A stretch of 64,000 bases of DNA from NCBI GenBank assembly GCA_015709695.1, contig CP054183.1:1848992-1912991 (forward strand), given 5' to 3'. The first letter of the stretch is position 1; the number at the start of each line of letters is the position of its first letter. The translations under genes and the position numbers were made by a program. This DNA comes from Gammaproteobacteria bacterium (lineage in GTDB: Bacteria; Pseudomonadota; Gammaproteobacteria; Steroidobacterales; GCA-2729495). Positions 52,596 to 61,099 of this stretch are shown in pieces. Below the pieces are notes generated by a model. The model did no database searches. It saw nothing but the letters and a program-made list of their open reading frames with translations, and was not told the origin of the DNA.

Positions 52596-53102
52596 ATGCC
52601 GGTACCTGACAAGTCGTTGATGAGGGGATTGCTGCACGCCTTCTACTGGTGCGACGAAGGCCTGCAGAAGAGCCTGGCCGCCGATGGCTGGCCGTCGCTG
52701 TCCCGCACCCAGTCGATGATCATGGTGAACCTGTCCGATGGCATCACGCGGCCGTCGGACCTCGCCCGTGCCATTGGCGTCAGCCGGCAGGCAGTCCAGC
52801 GCACCCTCGTGGAAATGGAACGTGACGGCCTGGTGAGACTGGTGCCCGATCCGGCCGACGGGCGTGCCAAGATCGTCGAGCCCAGCAAGGACGGCAAGGG
52901 CATCTACACCGCAGCCTTGCGCACCATCGCCGCCATGGAAGCGGAACTCGAGCGACGGCTGGGCAAGAAGGCCATCAGCGACCTGCACCGGATGCTCTAC
53001 GCCGACTGGGGGCCGGTCATCGTCACCACCCGCGCCAGGCGCTCATCACGGCCACCGACCCCGCGGATCAGGACCTCGCGCTGGCGCAAGAGCAATCTCT
53101 GA
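52596..53102 (+). CDS. MarR-family transcriptional regulator
   Basis: 168 residues. SLSRTQSMIMVNLSDGITRP, DLARAIGVSRQAVQRTLVEM (recognition helix) and LVRLVPDPADGRAKIVEPS (wing). C-terminal dimer helices (KGIYTAALRTIAAMEAELER). The tail RARRSSRPPTPRIRTSRWRK is arginine-rich and may add DNA contacts. It is the only regulator inside the catabolic island and is flanked by operator-bearing genes, so it is the best local candidate to bind GTCAA-N5-TTGAC, but its own promoter has no such site. Confidence 0.85.
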   Translation: MPVPDKSLMRGLLHAFYWCDEGLQKSLAADGWPSLSRTQSMIMVNLSDGITRPSDLARAIGVSRQAVQRTLVEMERDGLVRLVPDPADGRAKIVEPSKDGKGIYTAALRTIAAMEAELERRLGKKAISDLHRMLYADWGPVIVTTRARRSSRPPTPRIRTSRWRKSNL

Positions 53103-53121
53103 GCCCGGACGGGCTGCCTGC

Positions 53122-54156
53122 TCAGTAGGCTGCCAGGTCCTCGCCGAGATCGACCGGCCCCTGGTAGTGCTTGCGGATGCCGGCGATGATCGCGTCGCGG
53201 TCGATCGCCTCCACCCCCGGGGCCGTGCCGAAGTGCGTGAGCACCACGCGCTTCACGCCGGCAGCTGCGGCCAGGCGGCCGATGTTCTCGGGCGTCAGGT
53301 GTTCCTTCTCCATGTGGTCGATCAGCGGCTGCTGGTCGACCCCGGTGGCCGCCTTGCGTGCCTGCAGGCTGGCGATCACCGAATCCAGGTCGATCAGCTC
53401 GCTGACGAGGACGTCGGCACCCCGTGCCAGCTCCTCGACGGCCCGGCTCGGGCCGGTGTCGCCCGTGATCACGACCGAACGACCAGGCATGTCGAAGCGG
53501 TAGGAATAGGCACGATCGATGCCATGGTCCGTCCTGGGCATTTGCATCGTGCTGTAGTGGGAATTCTCGACGGCGCGCACGGTGATGGTGCCGTCGCGAT
53601 ACACCTCGCGTGCGGTCGTCACCTCCCAGTCGTGCCCGGAGAACACCGAGGCCATCTCCGGCAGTCCCGGGATCTGCAGCCGATAGATCACTTCCCCGGT
53701 CTTCAGCGCCTGCAGCGTGTCGTGGACCAGGGACTGCGTCCCCGGCGGTCCGTAGATTTCCACCGGCTTCTGGCGGCGATCGGTCCAGTCGAGGGCAAGG
53801 AAGCCCATGAGGCCGGCAGTGTGGTCCAGATGCAGGTGGGTGAAGAACACCGCATCCACGGCGCTGGGCTTCACGCCGGCCCGTACCATCTGGCGGGGCG
53901 TGCCCTCGCCGACGTCGATGAGATAGGCCCGGGTCCCGACCTGCAGCAGCGTGGCCGGCTGCGAACGCCCGATGCGGGCGATGGGGCCGCCGCCGGTGCC
54001 GAGCAGCACGATCCGGCTGGTCGCCGACGCGGGTGACCCCGCGGCAGGGGCGGGTTTCGCCCGGGAGTCCGCGGCCTGCGCCGCCAGCGCCCCGCCGGGA
54101 ATCATGAATACGGAGGCCAGAATCAGGCCAGCCAGCCGGGAGATGTTGCTGTTCAT
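53122..54156 (-). CDS. Exported metallo-beta-lactamase-fold hydrolase (RNase Z-like)
   Basis: 344 residues with a signal peptide to about 28. Metal motif FFTHLHLDHTAGLMGFLALD, further ITGDTGPSRAVEELARGADV (aspartate ligand) and VVLTHFGTAPGVEAI (histidine). Fold matches tRNase Z/arylsulfatase-like group; export excludes RNA work. Likely an esterase or sulfatase-like hydrolase on an external substrate. Downstream of the TonB receptor on the same strand, with a strong hairpin between. Confidence 0.87.
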   Translation of the reverse strand: MNSNISRLAGLILASVFMIPGGALAAQAADSRAKPAPAAGSPASATSRIVLLGTGGGPIARIGRSQPATLLQVGTRAYLIDVGEGTPRQMVRAGVKPSAVDAVFFTHLHLDHTAGLMGFLALDWTDRRQKPVEIYGPPGTQSLVHDTLQALKTGEVIYRLQIPGLPEMASVFSGHDWEVTTAREVYRDGTITVRAVENSHYSTMQMPRTDHGIDRAYSYRFDMPGRSVVITGDTGPSRAVEELARGADVLVSELIDLDSVIASLQARKAATGVDQQPLIDHMEKEHLTPENIGRLAAAAGVKRVVLTHFGTAPGVEAIDRDAIIAGIRKHYQGPVDLGEDLAAY

Positions 54157-54215
54157 CGATACCCCCCTGTGCAGCGACTGCGGGCAGTGCGCTGCGCATG
54201 CGTCCTTCTCGTGCA

Positions 54216-54246
54216 GACGCCGGCGGGAACCGGACCCGCCGGCGTC
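54216..54246 (-). terminator. Perfect 12-bp hairpin after the TonB receptor gene
   Basis: GACGCCGGCGGG (54216-54227) pairs with CCCGCCGGCGTC (54235-54246), 7-base loop. No T-run on the minus strand. It could end or stabilise the TonB receptor transcript before the hydrolase gene. Confidence 0.5.
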
Positions 54247-54260
54247 CATCATGCGCCTGA

Positions 54261-56462
54261 TCAGAAGTTGTAGGTCACCTCGACACCGATTTCGCGGAAC
54301 CGGTCGGTACCGTCGACGTAGGTGGTGCGCCCCGCAATGATGTTGGCGGGGAACGGGAACGGGTAGTTGTGCGACTTGGTCTTCTCGTCGGTCAGGTTCC
54401 TGCCGTACAAGGCAAACAGCCAGCGGTCGTCGTCGGGACCCACGGCCACCCGGGCATCGATCCAGGTCGTGGCATCCTGCTTGTTGTAGGCCGGGCCCCT
54501 GTCGCCAGCGGTGTCCAGCCACACATCGTCACGATACTGGGCGGACAGGGTCGCCCTGAGCAGCATGCTGTCGGCCAGTATCTGCTCGTAGGTGAGGGAC
54601 AGGTTGCCGCTCCATTCCGGCGCCCAGCCCAGTTGCGCGCCCTTGAGGTTGTTGGTCGCCGGGTTGCACGTCGGGTTGTCGAACGGACATGGGGCCCCGG
54701 GGAAGTCATCGTACTGGGCATCGAGGTAGGCAAAGCCGCCCTGCAGGGTCCAGGGCTCGGCGATGCGCCAGGAGCCGTCGACTTCCACGCCCTTGGAATT
54801 GGCCTTGGCGGCGTTCTTCAGCGAGAACGCCGTGCCCGTCCACTGCGAAACCTGCAGGTTCTCGAAGTCGGTGTCGAAGACCGTCACGGCAACGAAGGCG
54901 CGGCCATCCAGCAGCTGCGCCTTGACGCCCGCCTCGATGTTCTCCGAGGACTCACCCTTGATTTCCCAGGTGGCCGCAGTCAGGTCACGCGCATTCCCCT
55001 GCCAGCCACCGCTCTTCGAACCCTCGGCATAGGACAGGTACACCATCAGGTCCGTGCTGGGCTCCCACTTCAGCTTGACCGCCGGGTCCAGCGTGCTGTC
55101 GGTCCGGCGTCCATTGAGCGTCTGGGCACCCCAGCTTGGCGGCGTCACCCCGGAAATGGTGTGCCGCTCCTGCATGGCACTCTTGCTGTCATCGGTATAG
55201 CGCAGGTCGCCGGTGAGGCTCCACTGATCATTGATGTTCCAGGTCAGGCTGCCGAACAGCGAATAGACATTGTCGTCCTGACGGTAGGTGACCTGGTGCT
55301 TGGCAGTGGCAGACGTGCTCAGCGGGATCTGCACCTGGCTCATGGCGACCAGCGGGTCGATCTCGTTGTAATGGAAATATCCGCCAAAGAAATACTCGAA
55401 CAGTCCGCCGGCCGGCGAGGTGTAGCGCAACTCCTGCGAGAACTGCTGGAAGTCCTCGCGGAAATTGGTCAGCCAGGCGTTCTGCGGCATCTGGTCTGCA
55501 TTGATCCACTTGTCGTAGTTGAAGGTCGAGTAGGCAGAGATCGAGGTCAGCATGCCCTGGCCGATGTCGAAATTGAAGGTCAGCTCGAAGTTGGCCGCCT
55601 CGCTGTGGTCGACATCCTTGTGCCACATGCCGCCCTCCTCCTTGCGGTCATCGATGGAGTAGTACTCCGGCATCAGGTAGCGCTGGTAGTTGCTGCCGTA
55701 GGTATCGAAGTTCGCATACTCCAGCTTGGCCAGCGCCGAGATGGCATCGGTCGGCTGCCAGGCCAGGGAGCCGCGGATCAGGAAGTTCTCCGACTCCGGC
55801 TCGTCATCCCCGGTGATGGTGTTCTTCAGGTAGCCGCCGATGTCCTTGTAGTTGACCGCGAGGCGGCCCTGCAGCCCGTCCATGAGCGGACCGGAGACCA
55901 CGCCGTCGAGTTCGTAGGAGTCGTACTCGAACTCATAGCCCGCCTTGACGTGCGCGACGAAGTCCTTGGTCGGCTTCGCCGTGGTGACGCTCACCGCGCC
56001 GGCGCTGGTATTGATGCCGAATATCGCGCCCTGTGGTCCGCGCAGGACTTCCACCCGCTCGACGTCGAGGAAGGGTGCCATGAACTGCCGGGCGCGGCCG
56101 CTGTAGACACCGTCGACGAACAGCGCCACGGACTGCTCGACCGTGAGGTTGCCGGCGGTCGAGCCGATGCCGCGCACGAACACCGCGTTGTTGCCCGGCG
56201 TGGAATTGATGTAGAGGGACGGTACCAGGCGGTCCATGTCGTCCAGCGCGGTGATCTTGAAGTCCTCGAGGACGTCGCCACTGACGACTGCCACCGACAC
56301 GGGAACGTCGACGAGGCGTTCCTCGCGCTTCTGCGCCGTGACGATGATCTCCGGCAGCGCAAGACTGCTGCCCTGCTGCTGGGCCTGAACCGCCGGACTG
56401 GCCATGGTGGCCAGGGCGACTGCTGCGCCGATAACGACACTTCCCATCCTGAACTGAGACAT
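54261..56462 (-). CDS. TonB-dependent outer-membrane receptor
   Basis: 733 residues from ATG 56462 with signal peptide to about 28 (AVQAQ). TonB box-like EIIVTAQKREERLVDVPVSV (about 38-57), plug domain VFVRGIGSTAGNLTVEQSVA, VDGVYSGRARQFMAPFLDVE and RVEVLRGPQGAIFGINTSAG. The barrel ends TDRFREIGVEVTYNF with the C-terminal aromatic. This receptor type (AQKREERLxDVP) is common where bacteria take up hydrophobic or aromatic carbon sources. Operator C lies 105 bp upstream, so uptake is tied to the regulon. Confidence 0.95.
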   Translation of the reverse strand: MSQFRMGSVVIGAAVALATMASPAVQAQQQGSSLALPEIIVTAQKREERLVDVPVSVAVVSGDVLEDFKITALDDMDRLVPSLYINSTPGNNAVFVRGIGSTAGNLTVEQSVALFVDGVYSGRARQFMAPFLDVERVEVLRGPQGAIFGINTSAGAVSVTTAKPTKDFVAHVKAGYEFEYDSYELDGVVSGPLMDGLQGRLAVNYKDIGGYLKNTITGDDEPESENFLIRGSLAWQPTDAISALAKLEYANFDTYGSNYQRYLMPEYYSIDDRKEEGGMWHKDVDHSEAANFELTFNFDIGQGMLTSISAYSTFNYDKWINADQMPQNAWLTNFREDFQQFSQELRYTSPAGGLFEYFFGGYFHYNEIDPLVAMSQVQIPLSTSATAKHQVTYRQDDNVYSLFGSLTWNINDQWSLTGDLRYTDDSKSAMQERHTISGVTPPSWGAQTLNGRRTDSTLDPAVKLKWEPSTDLMVYLSYAEGSKSGGWQGNARDLTAATWEIKGESSENIEAGVKAQLLDGRAFVAVTVFDTDFENLQVSQWTGTAFSLKNAAKANSKGVEVDGSWRIAEPWTLQGGFAYLDAQYDDFPGAPCPFDNPTCNPATNNLKGAQLGWAPEWSGNLSLTYEQILADSMLLRATLSAQYRDDVWLDTAGDRGPAYNKQDATTWIDARVAVGPDDDRWLFALYGRNLTDEKTKSHNYPFPFPANIIAGRTTYVDGTDRFREIGVEVTYNF

Positions 56463-56566
56463 GACACCTCCCCGGTGAACCCGACCCCTGCATACAAGCG
56501 CCTCGCAGGCCAGCCGCGCGAAGCGACAGGCCCGGAAGCAATGCAATGATTTAAGTCACTCCTTTT

Positions 56567-56581
56567 GTCAACCTACTTGAT
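56567..56581. promoter_or_regulatory. Operator site C, GTCAA-N5-TTGAt
   Basis: GTCAACCTACTTGAT, one mismatch to the perfect palindrome. Upstream of the TonB receptor (start 56462); the CoA ligase gene ends at 56611 on the same strand. Confidence 0.6.
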
Positions 56582-56610
56582 CAATCACAGGCTGTCAATC
56601 GGTGCCGGCA

Positions 56611-58122
56611 TCATTGATTGCAGACCCTGCCACTGCCCGACAGGTGCTCCGCCACCCGCGCCTTCTGCACCTTCCCCATCGAATTGCGGGGCAACTCGCT
56701 GGCGAAGGCAAACTGGCGCGGCACCTTGTACCCCGCCAGCCGCGACCTGCAGAACTCGAGCAACTGCCGGGTGTCCGGCGCCGGGTCGTCCACCACCAGC
56801 AGCGCACCGATGCGCTCGCCCCAGCGCTCGTCGGGCAGACCGACTACCGCGCATTCGCGTACCGCGGGATGCTCGAGCAGAACTCGCTCGACCTCCATGG
56901 TGTAGACGTTTTCGCCGCCGGTAATGATGACGTCCTTCTTGCGGTCGACGAGGCACAGGCGCCCGTCGGGCTGGAAGACGCCGATGTCGCCCGACATGAG
57001 GTAGCCCCGGTGGAAGGCTGCCGCGGTCGCCTCGGGGTTGCCGAGATAGCCGGCGAAGGGTACCGGCCCGCGCACGCCGATCTCGCCGGCCACGCCGACG
57101 CCGCAGGGTTCGCCATCCTCGCCGAACAGCGCCACGTCGGCGCCGAGCGCCGGCCAGCCGACACTGTTGGGCAGCAGGTCGTCGGCCTGCTTGACCTCGT
57201 AGGTGGCGAACGAGCCCTCGGTCCAGCCATACATCTCGGCAATCTTCGCCGCCGGGAACATCTGCATGATGGTGCGCAGCAGGCTGGCCGTCACCGGCGC
57301 ACCGGCACTGATCAGGTGGCGGGCGGCACCCATGGGCGGACGGCCGCGCTGCTCCCACTCGTCGGCCAGCATGCGCAGCATGGTCGGCACCAGGAAGGCG
57401 AAGCTGCAGTGCCGGTCGAGTTCATCGAGCGCCATGGCCGCGGAGAACTCCGGCATGATCCGCACCCGCGCGCCGATGGTCAGCCCCGCGAGGGCGAAGC
57501 CGGCGTAGGAGATGTGGAACATCGGACCCGCGATGAGCACGACATGCTCGCCAGAGAGGCCGAATGCCCAGCCCCAGCGGTAGTTGTTCATCGTGTAGTA
57601 ATCGTGGGTGTAGACCGCGCCCTTGGGAAAGCCGGTGGTGCCGGAGGTGTAGCCGACCACGCAGGGTTCGGCACCCGCATCACGGCGCCCGAGCTCGGGT
57701 CGCGCGGCATGCGCCGGGGTCGGCAGCGCTGCGGCATCGATGACCTCCAGCGGCAGGCCGCTGGCCGCCTGGCGCGCGATGCCGAGGAACTGCCCGGCGG
57801 TGAGCAGCAGCCGGCAGTCGGCATCGATGAGGATGTGGCGCATCTCCGGTGCCGTCAGCCGCCCGTTGAGGGGTACGGCGACGACACCGGCAATCTGGCA
57901 GGCGGCGAGCGCCAGGGCCGCGTCCGCGCCGTTCGGCAGCAACAGCGCCACCATGCGGCCGTGGCGGCCGGCAGCACAACCCGACACCGCGTCCGCCAGG
58001 CCGCGGATGCGACGCCAGACCTCGCCATAGGTCAGGGAAACGCCGCCGACCACCTCGATGGCGGTCCGCTCCGGAGAGGCAAAGCAGCGCAGGACGATGC
58101 TGTCGGCTATGCCCAGCAGCAT
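56611..58122 (-). CDS. Acyl-CoA synthetase 1 (AMP-binding)
   Basis: 503 residues from ATG 58122, 2 bp after the ketoacyl synthase stop. AMP-binding motif VGYTSGTTGFPKGAVYTHDY, YGWTEGSFATYEV, GDIGVFQPDGRLCLVDRKKD and the C-terminal lysine region ELPRNSMGKVQKARVAEHL. CoA ligase of medium or aryl/branched acids. Coupled to KAS and regulated by site D region. It activates the substrate before beta-oxidation. Confidence 0.92.
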   Translation of the reverse strand: MLLGIADSIVLRCFASPERTAIEVVGGVSLTYGEVWRRIRGLADAVSGCAAGRHGRMVALLLPNGADAALALAACQIAGVVAVPLNGRLTAPEMRHILIDADCRLLLTAGQFLGIARQAASGLPLEVIDAAALPTPAHAARPELGRRDAGAEPCVVGYTSGTTGFPKGAVYTHDYYTMNNYRWGWAFGLSGEHVVLIAGPMFHISYAGFALAGLTIGARVRIMPEFSAAMALDELDRHCSFAFLVPTMLRMLADEWEQRGRPPMGAARHLISAGAPVTASLLRTIMQMFPAAKIAEMYGWTEGSFATYEVKQADDLLPNSVGWPALGADVALFGEDGEPCGVGVAGEIGVRGPVPFAGYLGNPEATAAAFHRGYLMSGDIGVFQPDGRLCLVDRKKDVIITGGENVYTMEVERVLLEHPAVRECAVVGLPDERWGERIGALLVVDDPAPDTRQLLEFCRSRLAGYKVPRQFAFASELPRNSMGKVQKARVAEHLSGSGRVCNQ

Positions 58123-58124
58123 GG

Positions 58125-59438
58125 TCAGCCCTGCCGAGTGGCGGAGCGTGGGCCGGGCGGCGCACGGCTGACCAGCAGCGCCGAGTTCTGGCCGCCGAAA
58201 CCGAAGGCATTGATGCCGACCACCGCGACCGGCATCTCTCGCGGCTGCCCGAGCACGACATCGAAGCCGATCTCGGTGTCGAGCCGCGAGGTGTTGGCCG
58301 TGTGCACCACGCGGCCCTCGCCCATCGCCAGCAGCGCGGCGACCAGCGACAGCCCGCCCGAGGCCGCCGCGGCATGGCCGAAATGGCCCTTGATGGAAGT
58401 GACGGCAAGAGGCCTGCGCCGCCCGCCGTAGACGCTGTTGATGGCGCGGATCTCCGGCGTGTCTCCGACCGGCGTACCGGTGGCGTGCGCATAGAGCGCA
58501 TCGACCTCCGCCGGCGCCAGCTGCGCATCCTCCAGCGCGAGGCGCATGGCCTGCGCCTCCCAGCGGCCCGTGGGCTCGGGCGCCGAGGGATGGAAGGCGT
58601 CGGCGAGAGAGCCGTAGCCGCGCACGTAGCCGAATATGCGCGCACCCCGCTGCGCGGCGAGGTCGGCGCGCTCCAGCACGAAGGCCGCGGAGCCTTCGCT
58701 GGTGACGATGCCCGAGCGTTCGGCGTCGAAGGGCATGCAGGCACGTCGCGGGTCCGCCGAAGGCGACTGCATGCCGAACATGGCCGGGGCATAGACCATG
58801 GCGGGGACGAACCCGCCGTCGGCGCCGCCGGAGACGAGACTGTGGCCGGCCTCGGTGCCGCCGACGATGGCGGCATCGGCGCGGCCGCCGGCGATGAGGC
58901 CGCTGGCGATGCCGAGGGCGTCGATGCTCGATGCGCAGGCGGTGGAGACGGTGAGGCTGGGCCCATGCAGGCCGTGCAGCATGGTGATCTGCGCCGCGCC
59001 CATGTTGCTGAGCGCCTTCATCATCGTCTTGCGCGGGAAGGCGGCCGGCCCCCGCAAATCGATCTCGTGCTGGGCGCGCATCAGCGACTGCACGCCGGAC
59101 ATGCTCGTGCCCTGGACCACCGCGGTGCGCAACGGATCGGGCTGCAGACCCGACTGGCGCAGGGCCTGTGTGGCGGCGGCGATGGTCCACTGGGCCAGCA
59201 CGTCGGTGCCGCTGCAGACCTTCTCGTCCATCCAGGCGCCGGGGTCGAAGTCCCTGACCATGGACCACCAGACGCTGCGCCCTGCGGGGTCCCCTGGCAG
59301 GGGCACGGCCTCGATCACCAGCCTGTCGTCCAGAAGCCCGCGGTAGAACACCCCGGGATCGCAACCATACGCGGACACCACGCCCATGCCGGTGATGGCC
59401 ACCGCCGGTCGCGCGCTGCCTGTGCCGGAATCCGCCAT
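58125..59438 (-). CDS. Beta-ketoacyl-ACP synthase family protein (FabF-like)
   Basis: 437 residues. Catalytic triad: C168 in VSTACASSIDALG, histidine in HATGTPVGDTPEIRAINS and histidine in SIKGHFGHAAAASGGLS. GINAFGFGGQNSALLV ends it. Complete active site. No acyl carrier protein, malonyl transferase or fatty-acid-synthase gene is present, so it sits in a catabolic cluster. It may catalyse condensation on CoA thioesters or release in a thiolase-like way. First gene of the minus operon, with site D upstream. Confidence 0.9.
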   Translation of the reverse strand: MADSGTGSARPAVAITGMGVVSAYGCDPGVFYRGLLDDRLVIEAVPLPGDPAGRSVWWSMVRDFDPGAWMDEKVCSGTDVLAQWTIAAATQALRQSGLQPDPLRTAVVQGTSMSGVQSLMRAQHEIDLRGPAAFPRKTMMKALSNMGAAQITMLHGLHGPSLTVSTACASSIDALGIASGLIAGGRADAAIVGGTEAGHSLVSGGADGGFVPAMVYAPAMFGMQSPSADPRRACMPFDAERSGIVTSEGSAAFVLERADLAAQRGARIFGYVRGYGSLADAFHPSAPEPTGRWEAQAMRLALEDAQLAPAEVDALYAHATGTPVGDTPEIRAINSVYGGRRRPLAVTSIKGHFGHAAAASGGLSLVAALLAMGEGRVVHTANTSRLDTEIGFDVVLGQPREMPVAVVGINAFGFGGQNSALLVSRAPPGPRSATRQG

Positions 59439-59512
59439 CCGCCATCTCCCGGTCAATGGGCGGGCACGGCTGCCGCCCATCATGGGGACGCTATCCTGCA
59501 CTCCCCTTGCTT

Positions 59513-59527
59513 GTCAATTTCGTTTAC
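59513..59527. promoter_or_regulatory. Operator site D, GTCAA-N5-TTtAC
   Basis: GTCAATTTCGTTTAC, one mismatch; the outer bases extend the dyad, GCTTGT against ACAAGC. Between the divergent ketoacyl synthase (59438) and MaoC (59591) starts. Confidence 0.6.
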
Positions 59528-59590
59528 AAGCTGCTAGGCTGCGACCGAACGACGCGCGGGCATCGCCACGCCAGCCACGGGAGGTCCCCC

Positions 59591-60070
59591 TTGCCGATCC
59601 TCGTCAGCACCGCCGGGCTCGCCGCGTATGTCGGCCGACGGCTGGTCGCCGAGAACTGGTTCGAGATCGACCAGGCACGGATCGACCGCTTCGCGGAAGT
59701 CACCGGCGACCACCAGTTCATCCACGTCGATCCCGTCGCTGCACGCGCCACGCCCTTCGGCTCGACCATTGCCCACGGCTACCTGACGCTGTCGCTGCTG
59801 CCGCTGCTGCTCGAGCCCATCCAGTTGCAGCCCGAAGGCGTCAGCTGGGGCCTCAACTACGGCCTCGACCGCTTGCGCTTCCTGGCGCCGGTGCCGGCGG
59901 GTGCCGCGGTGCGCGCCGTGTCCACGCTGCTGGCCGTGGAGAACAAGGGCGGCGGCCGGCTGCTGATGCGCTCGGAGGTGGCCGTGGAGATCCGCGGCTC
60001 GGACCGCCCGGCGCTGGCGGCTACCACGCTGGCGATGTGGGTCCTCGGGGCGGCGCCCGCGGCCGGATGA
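59591..60070 (+). CDS. MaoC-like enoyl-CoA hydratase 2
   Basis: 159 residues. TTG start at 59591 because GGGAGG lies 6 bp upstream and the homology begins there; the longer frame would cover site D. FIHVDPVAARATPFGSTIAH followed by GYLTLSLLP is the hydratase 2 motif (catalytic D and H). It forms (3R)-hydroxyacyl-CoA, the right product for SDR2. 4 bp before the QOR gene. Confidence 0.92.
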   Translation: MPILVSTAGLAAYVGRRLVAENWFEIDQARIDRFAEVTGDHQFIHVDPVAARATPFGSTIAHGYLTLSLLPLLLEPIQLQPEGVSWGLNYGLDRLRFLAPVPAGAAVRAVSTLLAVENKGGGRLLMRSEVAVEIRGSDRPALAATTLAMWVLGAAPAAG

Positions 60071-60074
60071 CACC

Positions 60075-61088
60075 ATGGCTGCGGGCATGAGGGCCATGCT
60101 CTGCCGCCGGCTCGGCCCGCCCGGGGTCCTGGAGCCCGGCACCGTGCCGCTGCCTCAGGCCGCGACCGGCCAGGTACGCATCCAGGTCGAGGCCTGCGGC
60201 ATCAACTTTCCCGACCTGCTGCTGGTCGCCGGCAAGTACCAGGAGCGGCCGGCCCTGCCCTTCATTCCCGGGGGCGAGGTCGCCGGCGTCATCGATCAGC
60301 TGGGCGCCGGTGTCACCGGCCTCGCGCTGGGCCAGCCGGTGATGGCGGCGACGTTTCTCGGCGGACTGGCCGAGTACGCCGTGGCACGGGCCCGCGACGT
60401 CGACCCGCGCCCCGCCAGCCTCTCGCCCGAGGCGGCCGCCGCCTTCCCGGGTGCCTACGGCACGGCGTATCACGCCCTCGTGCAACGCGGCCGCCTGCAG
60501 CCCGGCGAGACCCTGCTGGTGCTCGGTGCCGCCGGTGGCACCGGCACTGCCGCCGTGCAGATCGGCAAGGCACTCGGCGCGCGGGTCCTGGCCGCGGCCG
60601 GCAGCGAGCGGAAGCTCGACTTCCTGCGCGCGCAGGGCGCCGACGCCGTCATCGATTACCGCGACGGCGCACTGCGCGATGCGGTGAAGGGCCTGACAGG
60701 CGGACGCGGGGCGGACGTGATATTCGACCCTGTCGGTGGCGAGGCCTTCGACCAGGCGAGCCGCTGCCTCGCCTGGAACGGGCGCCTGCTGGTGATCGGC
60801 TTCGCCAGCGGCACCATCCCGCGCTTCCCGGTCAATCTCGCCCTGCTGAAAGGCTACGCGGTCGTCGGCGTGTACTACGGCCGCTTTCGCGACGAGCAAC
60901 CCGCGGAGGCGGCCGCCAACATGCGCGCGCTGCGCGCCCTGCTCGACGCCGGTCGCCTCGCGCCACCGATCCACCAGGTCTTCCCGCTGGAACAGGCAGC
61001 CCTCGCCCTCGCCTGCCTGCAGGAGCGCAACGTCGAGGGCAAGGTCGTCGTCAGCCTGCGTGGCAGTACCCCAACCAGCGCGGCCTGA
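60075..61088 (+). CDS. NADPH:quinone oxidoreductase-like zinc-independent MDR protein
   Basis: 337 residues. GINFPDLLLVAGKYQERPAL near the start, IPGGEVAGVIDQLGAGVTGL, GLAEYAVARARDVDPRPASL, VLGAAGGTGTAAVQIGKALG (NADP motif), and IFDPVGGEAFDQASRCLAWN. No structural zinc cysteines. Family includes quinone reductases, enoyl-reductases and crotonyl-CoA reductases; role in the pathway could be enoyl-thioester reduction. Second gene after MaoC. Confidence 0.9.
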   Translation: MAAGMRAMLCRRLGPPGVLEPGTVPLPQAATGQVRIQVEACGINFPDLLLVAGKYQERPALPFIPGGEVAGVIDQLGAGVTGLALGQPVMAATFLGGLAEYAVARARDVDPRPASLSPEAAAAFPGAYGTAYHALVQRGRLQPGETLLVLGAAGGTGTAAVQIGKALGARVLAAAGSERKLDFLRAQGADAVIDYRDGALRDAVKGLTGGRGADVIFDPVGGEAFDQASRCLAWNGRLLVIGFASGTIPRFPVNLALLKGYAVVGVYYGRFRDEQPAEAAANMRALRALLDAGRLAPPIHQVFPLEQAALALACLQERNVEGKVVVSLRGSTPTSAA

Positions 61089-61099
61089 GGCCAGCAGGC

